NCBI GenBank assembly: GCA_937875395.1
Contig: CALNCU010000049.1
Location: 1-7,892 of the forward strand
Origin: an uncultured Armatimonadota bacterium
Lineage (GTDB): Bacteria; Armatimonadota; UBA5829; DTJY01
DNA: 7,892 bases
Direction: 5' to 3'
In this document: one piece after another, positions 1-5,342 of the stretch
How positions within the stretch are numbered: position 1 is the first letter of the stretch
Layout: each line of letters starts with the position of its first letter
Notes under the pieces: model-generated
What the model was told of the DNA's origin: nothing
What the model saw: the letters and a program-made list of their open reading frames with translations, nothing else
The model's database searches: none
Made by a program: the position numbers and the translations under genes

Positions 1-2
1 CG

Positions 3-54
3 GGGAAGATACTTCGGTCGCAGAGCGAAGCGTCGCTGCCGAAGCCCTGTTAAA
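3..54 (+). repeat. Palindromic intergenic repeat, copy 1
   Basis: The core (11-45) begins CTTCGG and ends CCGAAG, so its ends are complementary. Inside, TCGC-AGA-GCGA (18-28) can form a second hairpin. The block CGGTCGCAGAGC (15-26) is identical in the two copies near 6.9-7.0 kb, which lie in the opposite orientation. The 3' block CTGCCGAAGCC (36-46) also recurs at 7065-7075. Similarity to copy 2 extends beyond the core, with GGGA-GAT on the left and CTGTT(T)AAA on the right, giving a unit of about 52 bp. A further half-site, GCCGAAGC, lies at 82-89. This looks like a REP-like or miniature palindromic element; no coding capacity is seen. Confidence 0.75.
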
Positions 55-104
55 TATCATAACTTTTTGGTGAAGTAGCAAGCCGAAGCAAAAAAACTGT
101 TATA

Positions 105-1133
105 GTGCCGGTATCCGGCAGAAAGGTGAAGTTGGGATTGATACTGTCTATAGTGCTGCTTATTGTAAGTTTGGGGATAATCCTTCTTGGAGCGGAGCTT
201 TTTACAAACGGGATAGAATGGTTTGGAAAAAAGCTTCAACTGGCAGAGGGAGCAGTAGGCAGCGTACTTGCCGCAGTGGGTACTGCGCTCCCGGAGACTA
301 TGATTCCGGTTATTGCCATCCTGTTTTCCGGCGCGGGCAAGGGGCATGATATAGGCATAGGCGCTATACTTGGCGCGCCGCTTATGCTCTCTACCCTGGC
401 CTTCTTTGTTACAGGCGCCGCCGTTTTAGGTTTTGCCTCCAGCGGGCGCCGGACAAAGGTTGTTAACGTTTCTCCCGTTGTTGTAGGTAGGGATTTAAGA
501 TCGTTCTTTCTGGTATATGCCGTTGCCATTGGCGCGGCGTTTCTTCCCAACAGGCCGCTTAAAATTGCCGCCGCCGTCTTTCTTGTTGGGGCATATGTCT
601 ACTATGTGCGCAACACCTTCTGCTATGCAGAAGACCCTTCCCATGAGAGCGAAATTCACCCGCTTCACTTCCACAGAAGGGCTGCCTCGCCAAGGCTTAG
701 AATAGTGGTATCACAGGTAGCGTTTGCTTTAATCTGCATAGTCGGGGGGGCTCACCTGTTTGTGCAGAACCTATCCCTGATAGCCCTTGCAAGCGGAGTA
801 TCGGCGCTTATATTGGCAACAATTATAAGCCCCATTGCAACAGAGCTTCCGGAGAAGTTTAATTCCGTGATCTGGATAAGGCAGAAGAAGGATACTCTTG
901 CGCTGGGGAATATAACGGGCGCCATGGTCTTTCAGAGCAGCATCCCCACAGCCATAGGGATTCTCTTTACGGATTGGGTTTTAAACGCTCATGCCCTTGC
1001 GGCGGGTATTGCTGCGCTTGCCGCCTCTGTTTTTGCTTGGGCGGAGCTTAAAATCTGCGGAAAACTGAGCCCGTATTCTCTTATGGCGGGGATTATCTTT
1101 TACATAGGGTTCCTGATATATATATTCTGCTGA
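105..1133 (+). CDS. Sodium/calcium exchanger (CaCA) family membrane protein
   Basis: This is a polytopic inner-membrane antiporter of about 342 residues with about ten hydrophobic segments, the usual size for prokaryotic CaCA proteins. The two inverted alpha repeats that form the ion path are visible. The first runs from about residue 29 to 100 with GTALPE at 59-64. The second runs from about 213 to 285 with ATELPE at 245-250. A hydrophilic loop near 160-200 separates the halves. Both acidic residues of the (T)xLPE motifs (E64, E250) are kept. The GNxxGSNxxN motifs are altered: GAILGAPLML at 86-95 and GNITGAMVFQ at 268-277. The family normally exchanges Na+ (or H+) for Ca2+; the altered ligands make the transported ion uncertain. 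The start is uncertain: GTG at 105 is the first possible start after an in-frame stop at 60-62, but no Shine-Dalgarno sequence precedes it. GTG 126 or TTG 132 would also keep the first membrane helix. It converges on the anti-sigma gene with 8 bp between them. Confidence 0.88.
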   Translation: MPVSGRKVKLGLILSIVLLIVSLGIILLGAELFTNGIEWFGKKLQLAEGAVGSVLAAVGTALPETMIPVIAILFSGAGKGHDIGIGAILGAPLMLSTLAFFVTGAAVLGFASSGRRTKVVNVSPVVVGRDLRSFFLVYAVAIGAAFLPNRPLKIAAAVFLVGAYVYYVRNTFCYAEDPSHESEIHPLHFHRRAASPRLRIVVSQVAFALICIVGGAHLFVQNLSLIALASGVSALILATIISPIATELPEKFNSVIWIRQKKDTLALGNITGAMVFQSSIPTAIGILFTDWVLNAHALAAGIAALAASVFAWAELKICGKLSPYSLMAGIIFYIGFLIYIFC

Positions 1134-1134
1134 T

Positions 1135-1159
1135 AAAAACCCTATCCAGCGGGTCTTTT
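1135..1159. terminator. Weak candidate bidirectional terminator between convergent genes
   Basis: AAAAACCC (1135-1142), an 8-base loop and GGGTCTTTT (1151-1159) form a short hairpin, extendable by A-T pairs with one bulged C. An A-tract lies on one side and a T-tract on the other, so it could serve both strands. It overlaps the 3' end of the anti-sigma gene. The G-C stem is only about 4 bp, so confidence is low. Confidence 0.3.
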
Positions 1160-1363
1160 GGGGATGGATGGTTTCCTTGCCAGCCGGGAGGGTTCCTCTT
1201 CCGGCCAGAGGGACATAAACGCCCGAAGAGCGCGCAGATCCCCCATCTCTTCCTTGCACCTGGGGCATGCATCAAGATGCTGTTTTAGCAGAAATCTTTC
1301 TCTGGAAGATACCTCTCCGTCTATCATGGCGGAGAGCAGAATTCTGGCTTTGCTGCACTTCAT
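1142..1363 (-). CDS. Small zinc-finger anti-sigma factor, no membrane anchor
   Basis: This is a 73-residue protein with the zinc-binding anti-sigma (ZAS / zf-HC2) signature: C3, then H29-x3-C33-x2-C36, with the usual LSAMIDGE-like helix between them (about 10-17). ZAS proteins hold their cognate ECF sigma factor inactive by wrapping around its sigma2 and sigma4 domains. It lies 15 bp downstream of an ECF sigma gene on the same strand, the standard arrangement for a cognate pair. The C-terminus (about 50-73) is polar, rich in Pro, Arg and Lys, and has no transmembrane segment. It therefore appears to be a soluble anti-sigma factor, like the redox-responsive RsrA/ChrR group rather than membrane-bound RseA-like ones. 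The signal it senses is inferred only. No clear Shine-Dalgarno sequence precedes the ATG, so translation may be coupled to the sigma gene. Confidence 0.8.
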   Translation of the reverse strand: MKCSKARILLSAMIDGEVSSRERFLLKQHLDACPRCKEEMGDLRALRAFMSLWPEEEPSRLARKPSIPKRPAG

Positions 1364-1378
1364 TAAACAAAACGCTCG

Positions 1379-1984
1379 CTACTCTATAATAAAGTTCTCC
1401 AGCCGCTCCCGCAGGCGCTTTCTGGCTCTAAAAAGCAGCACCTTTACGCTCCCTATGGGGCAGCAGAGCGCCTGCGCTATCTCTTTGTACTCCAGCCCCT
1501 GATATTCCCGGAGGAGGATGGCTATGCGTTCCTTCTCCGGCAGGGAGTTTATTACAAGTTTAAGCGCAGCCTGCAGCTCCATACGTATAAGATGGTTTTC
1601 TACCGATGAGCTGAAAGGGGAGGCCAGAACGCTCTCAAAGTTCTCTGCAAGTTCCTTTTCAAGCTCTTCTGCATATGTCTCCGGGCGCCGTGCAGAGCTT
1701 CTGAAGTAGTCTTTGCACTGGTTGCTTGCCACAGAGTAGAGCCATGTGCTAAACTTTGCTTCCGTTCCTCTAAAGGTGCTGCCGAACCTGTAGACCTTAA
1801 GAAAGGTTTCCTGCACCAGGTCTTCGGCCGTCTCGCGCCTGCCCACCATTCTGTAGAAGAAGTTGAAGAGGGGTTTCCGGTACCTTGAAACTATCTCTTC
1901 AAGGGCAGAGTTATCCCCAGATTGGAAGCAGGACATCAACTCTTCATCGGCTTCATACTTTAATTGTTTTGCGGCTAGAGACAT
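1379..1984 (-). CDS. RNA polymerase sigma factor, ECF subfamily (RpoE-like)
   Basis: At 201 residues this has typical ECF length. The sigma2 domain spans about 27-97 and contains YRKPLFNFFYRMVG, the EDLVQETFLKVY core-binding/-10 region and FSTWLYSVASNQCKDYFR. A variable linker (about 98-135) follows. The sigma4 domain (about 138-192) has LPEKERIAILLREYQGLEYKEIA and the helix-turn-helix ending GSVKVLLFRARKRL. There is no sigma3 domain, as expected for the ECF class. ECF factors direct core RNA polymerase to stress or envelope regulons. Here the partner is the adjacent ZAS anti-sigma factor. The ATG at 1984 lacks a strong ribosome binding site. The octamer GCGAGCGT precedes both this start (9 nt away) and the anti-sigma start (8 nt away). 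A sigma70-like promoter lies at 2074-2102, giving a leader of about 80 nt. Confidence 0.93.
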   Translation of the reverse strand: MSLAAKQLKYEADEELMSCFQSGDNSALEEIVSRYRKPLFNFFYRMVGRRETAEDLVQETFLKVYRFGSTFRGTEAKFSTWLYSVASNQCKDYFRSSARRPETYAEELEKELAENFESVLASPFSSSVENHLIRMELQAALKLVINSLPEKERIAILLREYQGLEYKEIAQALCCPIGSVKVLLFRARKRLRERLENFIIE

Positions 1985-2073
1985 CTATAATATACGCTCG
2001 CGAATACAAAAAGTTAACAACAATATGCCGTGCCGGTAAAATCTTTTGTGAATTATTCTTCAACTTTGTGACA

Positions 2074-2102
2074 AGTATAGCACTAAATCCGCAAGTGCTC
2101 AA
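2074..2102 (-). promoter_or_regulatory. Sigma70-like promoter for the sigma/anti-sigma pair
   Basis: On the minus strand, TTGAGC (2097-2102) and TATACT (2074-2079) are separated by exactly 17 bp. They match the -35 and -10 consensus at 4/6 and 5/6 positions. Transcription would start near 2067. A weaker second pair lies closer to the gene: TTAACT, 17 bp, then TATATT at 1988-1993. It would give an almost leaderless sigma mRNA. Confidence 0.6.
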
Positions 2103-2113
2103 TATGTGATTAT

Positions 2114-2638
2114 TCAGGGGATGGAAGGGCGGAGCCGGGGGAAGAGCATGGGCACGCGGCGGCGGTAGGCCCTGTACTGGCCGGGGAACCGCCCGGCAAG
2201 GGCGGCTTCTTCAAAGACAGCAATGTAGATAACCGCAAAAATTCCTATTGCCGGTATAAGCAACAGCCCGGAGATTGTATTGGCGTAGAAGGCTATTCCA
2301 AGGAGCACAAAAAGGTATCCCAGGAGCATGGGGTTGCGCGTGTAGGCGTACGGCCCGGTTGTTACCAGCTGCTCTGTGGGGAGCAGCGCATAGCCAAAAG
2401 CCTCTATAGGGGAGCCTCTGCCCGCAAAATGGATGTAAGAGTAAGCCCAGAGCACCCAGAAGATTCCTATGGTAAGAAAAAAGGCTCCGGCAATTGCAAA
2501 GACGGCATCTGGCGGAGTAATTTCTGCTCCAAGCGCCTCATCAAGCAGGCGGGAGGCAGATATGTAGGCTGCAGGAAACACCAGCCCAAAGAGGATTATT
2601 GCTATCCAGGCGCCAAGGATTGCTCTTCCCTTTTTCAT
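2114..2638 (-). CDS. Isoprenylcysteine carboxyl methyltransferase-like membrane protein
   Basis: This is a 174-residue membrane protein with hydrophobic segments at about 7-28, 45-68, 104-118 and 122-142. The C-terminal half carries the ICMT/PEMT (NnrU-like superfamily) signature. It comprises LVTTGPYAYTRNPMLLGYLF (91-110), a paired glutamate (EE, 143-144) and RFPGQYRAYRRRVPMLFPRL (150-169). In the family these residues bind S-adenosylmethionine and the substrate head group at the membrane surface. Bacterial members methylate lipids or small molecules, or are uncharacterised; a prenylated protein substrate is not implied. The start is supported by GGAGG (minus-strand copy of 2642-2646), only 3 nt from the ATG. 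The gene follows the aroC terminator and precedes the sigma promoter, so it is probably its own unit; no convincing promoter of its own is seen. The exact substrate cannot be told. Confidence 0.85.
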   Translation of the reverse strand: MKKGRAILGAWIAIILFGLVFPAAYISASRLLDEALGAEITPPDAVFAIAGAFFLTIGIFWVLWAYSYIHFAGRGSPIEAFGYALLPTEQLVTTGPYAYTRNPMLLGYLFVLLGIAFYANTISGLLLIPAIGIFAVIYIAVFEEAALAGRFPGQYRAYRRRVPMLFPRLRPSIP

Positions 2639-2703
2639 GTTCCTCCCCCCTTATCTTTATGCCCGCTTGGGGCGGGAGGGAAACGGCTTTTAAGGAAAGA
2701 GCA

Positions 2704-2740
2704 TAAAAAACGGGCCGGAGATATGCGCTCTCCGGCCCGG
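2704..2740 (-). terminator. Intrinsic terminator of the aroA-aroC operon
   Basis: CGGGCCGGAG (2711-2720) pairs perfectly with CTCCGGCCCG (2730-2739). An extra A-T pair gives an 11-bp stem and a 7-base loop. On the minus strand the hairpin is followed directly by six T residues (2705-2710). It starts 6 bp after the aroC stop codon. Confidence 0.9.
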
Positions 2741-2745
2741 GGATT

Positions 2746-3864
2746 CTACCATTTGTGCTCAAACTTCTGCTGGCTGTCGTAGCCCGCCCACATCATAAGG
2801 TGGTCAACCAGGGCTATGGCGGTCATAGATTCTATTACCGGGATTATCCTGGAGAGAAGGGTTGGGTCTCTGCGGGTGATGGCGCCCAGCGTAGCCTCTT
2901 CCATCTTTTCCATGTCTACCGTCTGCTGGTCTACGGATACGGTAGGCGTGGGCTTTACGGCCGCCCGCAAAACTATATCCTCTCCGTTTGAGATGCCGCC
3001 CAGCATTCCGCCCGCATTGTTGGTCTTAAAGCGCACCTTGCCGTCTTTAAGATAGGGGATGTCGTTGCATTCGGAGCCCTTCATGTTTGCCACTCCAAAC
3101 CCGGCGCCAAACTCTAAGCCTTTCACGGCCCCCACGCTCATGACGGCATGGGCAAGGGATGCGGAGAGCTTATCAAAGACCGGCTCCCCAAGGCCTGCCG
3201 GAACCCCGCGGACTATAACCTCTACCACGCCGCCGGCGGTATCTCCCTCATCTTTTATCTCCATTACGCGGGCAATCATCTTCTCTGCCGCTTCCTGATC
3301 CGGGCAGATAATCATGTTTTTGTGGCGGCCCGCCTCTATCTCTTCAAAGGGCATCTCCCGGGATTCCACCCCCATGCAACTCTTGGTGTAGCCAAGAATT
3401 TTTATCCCCTGCTGCGCAAGAATCTTCTTTGCAAGCGCCCCTGCCGCCACGCGCATGCAGGTCTCCCTGCCGCTTGCGCGCCCGGCGCCGCACCAGTCTG
3501 CATACTGGCCGTACTTTACAAAGAAGGTGTACTCTGCGTGGCCCGGGCGGATAAGGTCTTTAACATCGCGGTACTGCTGAACATGTATATCGTGCCGGTC
3601 TATGTTGTAGATAATCATGCCCACCGGGGCGCCTGTAGTCTTGCCCTCAAGCAGCCCGGAGACTATTTTTACCTGATCCGTCTCCATGCGGGGGGAATCC
3701 AGGGGCGTCTGCCCCGGCCGCCGCTTGTCCAGCTCCTGCTGAATTTCTGCATCCGAGAGCTCCATTCCCGCCGGAACGCCGTCTACAATGCACATAAGCG
3801 CGTCCCCGTAAGATTCCCCGCAGGCGGTAACCCTGAACATCCTTCCAAAAGAGTTTCCTAACAA
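2746..3864 (-). CDS. aroC: Chorismate synthase
   Basis: This enzyme converts 5-enolpyruvylshikimate-3-phosphate to chorismate, the last shikimate-pathway step, using reduced FMN. The 372 residues cover the whole family. They include GNSFGRMFRVTACGES (3-18), KRRPGQTPLDSPR (48-59), RPGHAEYTF (106-114), GAGRASGRETCMRVAAGAL (126-144), NNAGGMLGGISNGEDIV (282-298), AVKPTPTV (302-309) and RRDPTLLSRIIPVIESM (331-347). Two signature positions are changed: the His of GESHG is Tyr19, and the His of RHDP is Arg332. The other catalytic-site His (H109 in RPGHA) is kept. The start is TTG at 3864, because the GNSFG segment is needed and AGGAGG lies 9 nt upstream; the next ATG, codon 9, would remove that segment. 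It lies 33 bp downstream of aroA in the same operon and ends at a strong terminator. Confidence 0.95.
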   Translation of the reverse strand: MLGNSFGRMFRVTACGESYGDALMCIVDGVPAGMELSDAEIQQELDKRRPGQTPLDSPRMETDQVKIVSGLLEGKTTGAPVGMIIYNIDRHDIHVQQYRDVKDLIRPGHAEYTFFVKYGQYADWCGAGRASGRETCMRVAAGALAKKILAQQGIKILGYTKSCMGVESREMPFEEIEAGRHKNMIICPDQEAAEKMIARVMEIKDEGDTAGGVVEVIVRGVPAGLGEPVFDKLSASLAHAVMSVGAVKGLEFGAGFGVANMKGSECNDIPYLKDGKVRFKTNNAGGMLGGISNGEDIVLRAAVKPTPTVSVDQQTVDMEKMEEATLGAITRRDPTLLSRIIPVIESMTAIALVDHLMMWAGYDSQQKFEHKW

Positions 3865-3873
3865 GACTATAGT

Positions 3874-3879
3874 CCTCCT
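3874..3879 (-). promoter_or_regulatory. Ribosome binding site fixing the aroC TTG start
   Basis: The minus strand reads AGGAGG, 9 nt before TTG at 3864. This supports the rare TTG start over the downstream ATG at 3840. Confidence 0.8.
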
Positions 3880-3897
3880 GTTTCTAGTTTGAGGGAT

Positions 3898-5166
3898 TTA
3901 TTCTAAAACCATATCGGCGCCGGCGCCCGTCATAAGCTCCACAAAGTTTGGGAAGGTAATGCCCGCTGCCTCTGCCGTATCTATTTTTGTTCTGCCCTTG
4001 CACATAAGCCCTGCAACGGCAAGCGCCATAACTATGCGATGGTCGCCGTGCCCGCTTACCCGGGCGGCGCGGAGCGGCCCGCCCTCTATAACAAGGCCGT
4101 CCGGAGTCTCTTCTATCTGCGCGCCCATTTTGGAGAGCTCCTGCCGCATAACGCTTATGCGGTCCGTCTCTTTAAGGCGGGCCTGGGCCACATTTCCAAG
4201 ACGGGTACGCCCCTCTGCAAAGCAGGCCGTCACCGCCATTGCCGGAAGCGCATCCGGGGTGGCGGAGAGGTCAAAATCCCCGCCGCAAAGCGCTCCGCCC
4301 GTTATTCTTATCCCCTCCGGCGTCTCTTCTATCTGCGCGCCCATTGCCCCAAGCATCTCTACCACGGCCTTATCTCCCTGGGAATCTTTCATATCCAGCC
4401 CAAGAAGGGTTAACGTGCTGCCAGAGACGGCGGCGGCACATAAAAAGAATGTGGCGGAAGAAAAATCGCCGGGAATGCTCTTGCTGAATGCCGGGTAGCT
4501 CTGGCCGCCGGGGATGGAAAACCAATCAAACCCTTCCCTCTTGTACCTAATTCCTTCGCTCTTAAGCCAGGATAGAGTCATCTCTATGTAGGGAGTCTCT
4601 ACGGCGCGGATAACCTCTATCTCAGTATCCTGCTCAAGGAGCGGGCAGTTTATTAGCAGGCTGGAAAGATACTGGCTTGTTTTGCTGCCGTCAAGGATTA
4701 TCCGGCCCCCCTTTGCAGGCCCTTTTATAAGAAGGGGCGGCGCGCCGTTTCCCCTGGTGGAGAAGGCCTCTGCGCCAAGCTCTTCAATGGCCGTTATTAA
4801 AGGGCCGGCGGGGCGGCTTCTTATCTGCTCATCGCCAGTAAAGATGCTTGCTCCCCCGGCAAGGGCGGCGCTCCCCATGGACATGTAGAGCGTGGTGCCG
4901 GAGTTTCCCACAGAGAGCACATCATCCGGCACGGAAGGCCGGCCGCATACCCCGCGCACAACCCAGTCGCTGCCGATCTCTATCTGTGCGCCAAGCCCCC
5001 GGTAGACATCTGCGGCGGAGCGGGTATCAGAGGAGATAAGGGGGTTTTGAATTCTGCTTGTACCCTCTGCCAGAGAGGCGACGGCAACCGCCCGCACCGT
5101 GTGAGATTTGGAGGCCGGTATGCGCACGCTTCCGGAGAGTTCAGATTTTTCAACCGACAGTATCAT
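3898..5166 (-). CDS. aroA: 3-phosphoshikimate 1-carboxyvinyltransferase (EPSP synthase)
   Basis: This enzyme transfers the enolpyruvyl group of PEP to shikimate-3-phosphate in the cytoplasm, one step before AroC. At 422 residues it has family length and the two-domain repeated fold. Visible motifs are PASKSHTVRA (17-26, K20, R25), SVGNSGTTLY (85-94), GDEQIRSRP (111-119), SKTSQYLSSLL (161-171, Q165), TPDALPAMAV (303-312, D305), RLKETDRI (330-337, E333, R336), HGDHRI (373-378, R377) and a C-terminal GITFPNF. Catalytic Asp and Glu are kept. Two basic residues that contact PEP in E. coli AroA are replaced: the Arg of the NAGTAMR motif is Tyr94, and the Lys of the AKTFPD motif is Ile. MGAQIEETP occurs twice (275-283 and 347-355). 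The ATG start has only a weak AAGG 10 nt upstream. A good promoter lies about 50-80 bp upstream. Confidence 0.95.
   Translation of the reverse strand: MILSVEKSELSGSVRIPASKSHTVRAVAVASLAEGTSRIQNPLISSDTRSAADVYRGLGAQIEIGSDWVVRGVCGRPSVPDDVLSVGNSGTTLYMSMGSAALAGGASIFTGDEQIRSRPAGPLITAIEELGAEAFSTRGNGAPPLLIKGPAKGGRIILDGSKTSQYLSSLLINCPLLEQDTEIEVIRAVETPYIEMTLSWLKSEGIRYKREGFDWFSIPGGQSYPAFSKSIPGDFSSATFFLCAAAVSGSTLTLLGLDMKDSQGDKAVVEMLGAMGAQIEETPEGIRITGGALCGGDFDLSATPDALPAMAVTACFAEGRTRLGNVAQARLKETDRISVMRQELSKMGAQIEETPDGLVIEGGPLRAARVSGHGDHRIVMALAVAGLMCKGRTKIDTAEAAGITFPNFVELMTGAGADMVLE
4100..4129. repeat. In-frame direct repeat inside aroA, copy 1
   Basis: This 30-base stretch matches 4316-4345 at 29 of 30 positions; the only difference is A4105 versus C4321. 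The offset is 216 bp, or 72 codons, so both copies are read in the same frame. They encode MGAQIEETPDG here and MGAQIEETPEG in the other copy. Confidence 0.85.
4316..4345. repeat. In-frame direct repeat inside aroA, copy 2
   Basis: This is the partner of 4100-4129, with 29/30 identity. It encodes MGAQIEETPEG at about residues 275-285. EPSP synthase is built from repeated structural units of about 70 residues, so the two copies probably occupy equivalent places in neighbouring units. Confidence 0.85.
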
Positions 5167-5213
5167 GAATCTTGCGCCTTTTAAGGGAGAGGATTAATTG
5201 CTCTTAATAAGAT

Positions 5214-5243
5214 AGTTTAGCTAAAACGGCGGATTGCTGTCAA
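5214..5243 (-). promoter_or_regulatory. Promoter of the aroA-aroC operon
   Basis: The minus strand has a perfect -35 box TTGACA (5238-5243), an 18-bp spacer and TAAACT (5214-5219; 4/6 match to the -10 box). Transcription would start near 5207, leaving a leader of about 40 nt. It sits in the divergent region shared with the SPFH gene. Confidence 0.7.
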
Positions 5244-5264
5244 ATGGACGGGATCAGATACACT
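5234..5264 (+). promoter_or_regulatory. Weak candidate promoter for the SPFH gene
   Basis: TTGCTG (5234-5239) and TACACT (5259-5264) are 19 bp apart on the plus strand. They overlap the -35 box of the divergent aroA promoter. Match and spacing are only fair; it is offered because no better pair precedes the gene. Confidence 0.3.
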
Positions 5265-5265
5265 A

Positions 5266-5322
5266 GAAGGAGGTATGCCCGCACAAAAAGGCGAATCTGT
5301 ACGTATAGCAAAAAACTCTTAA
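5266..5322 (+). promoter_or_regulatory. Strong Shine-Dalgarno with 15-codon mini-ORF in the SPFH leader
   Basis: GAAGGAGGT (5266-5274) is an almost ideal ribosome binding site, but it abuts an ATG at 5275. That ATG opens a 15-residue frame, MPAQKGESVRIAKNS, ending at TAA 5320-5322, 20 nt before the SPFH start. A spacing of 0-1 nt is too short for efficient initiation, so this may be a leader peptide, a ribosome standby site or chance. No other start codon lies at a proper distance. Confidence 0.25.
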
Positions 5323-5329
5323 AAGAAAG

Positions 5330-5336
5330 AAGGAGA
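5330..5336 (+). promoter_or_regulatory. Ribosome binding site fixing the SPFH start
   Basis: AAGGAGA lies 6 nt before ATG 5343. It places the protein start there rather than at the upstream in-frame ATG 5244, whose extra 33 codons are Arg/Lys-rich and have no ribosome binding site. Confidence 0.8.
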
Positions 5337-5342
5337 GACTCT

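Noticed and set aside
2662..2676. CCCGC/GCGGG hairpin upstream of the methyltransferase gene as a riboswitch or terminator
   Set aside because: It is only a 5-bp stem with no U-tract or conserved aptamer features.
3148..3861. 237-codon plus-strand open frame opposite aroC
   Set aside because: It lies wholly antisense to a convincing aroC, has no recognisable motif, and is explained by the codon bias of the real gene.
5244..5342. N-terminal extension of the SPFH protein from ATG 5244
   Set aside because: The extra 33 residues are Arg/Lys-rich and atypical, there is no ribosome binding site at 5244, and ATG 5343 has AAGGAGA and gives the normal slipin start.
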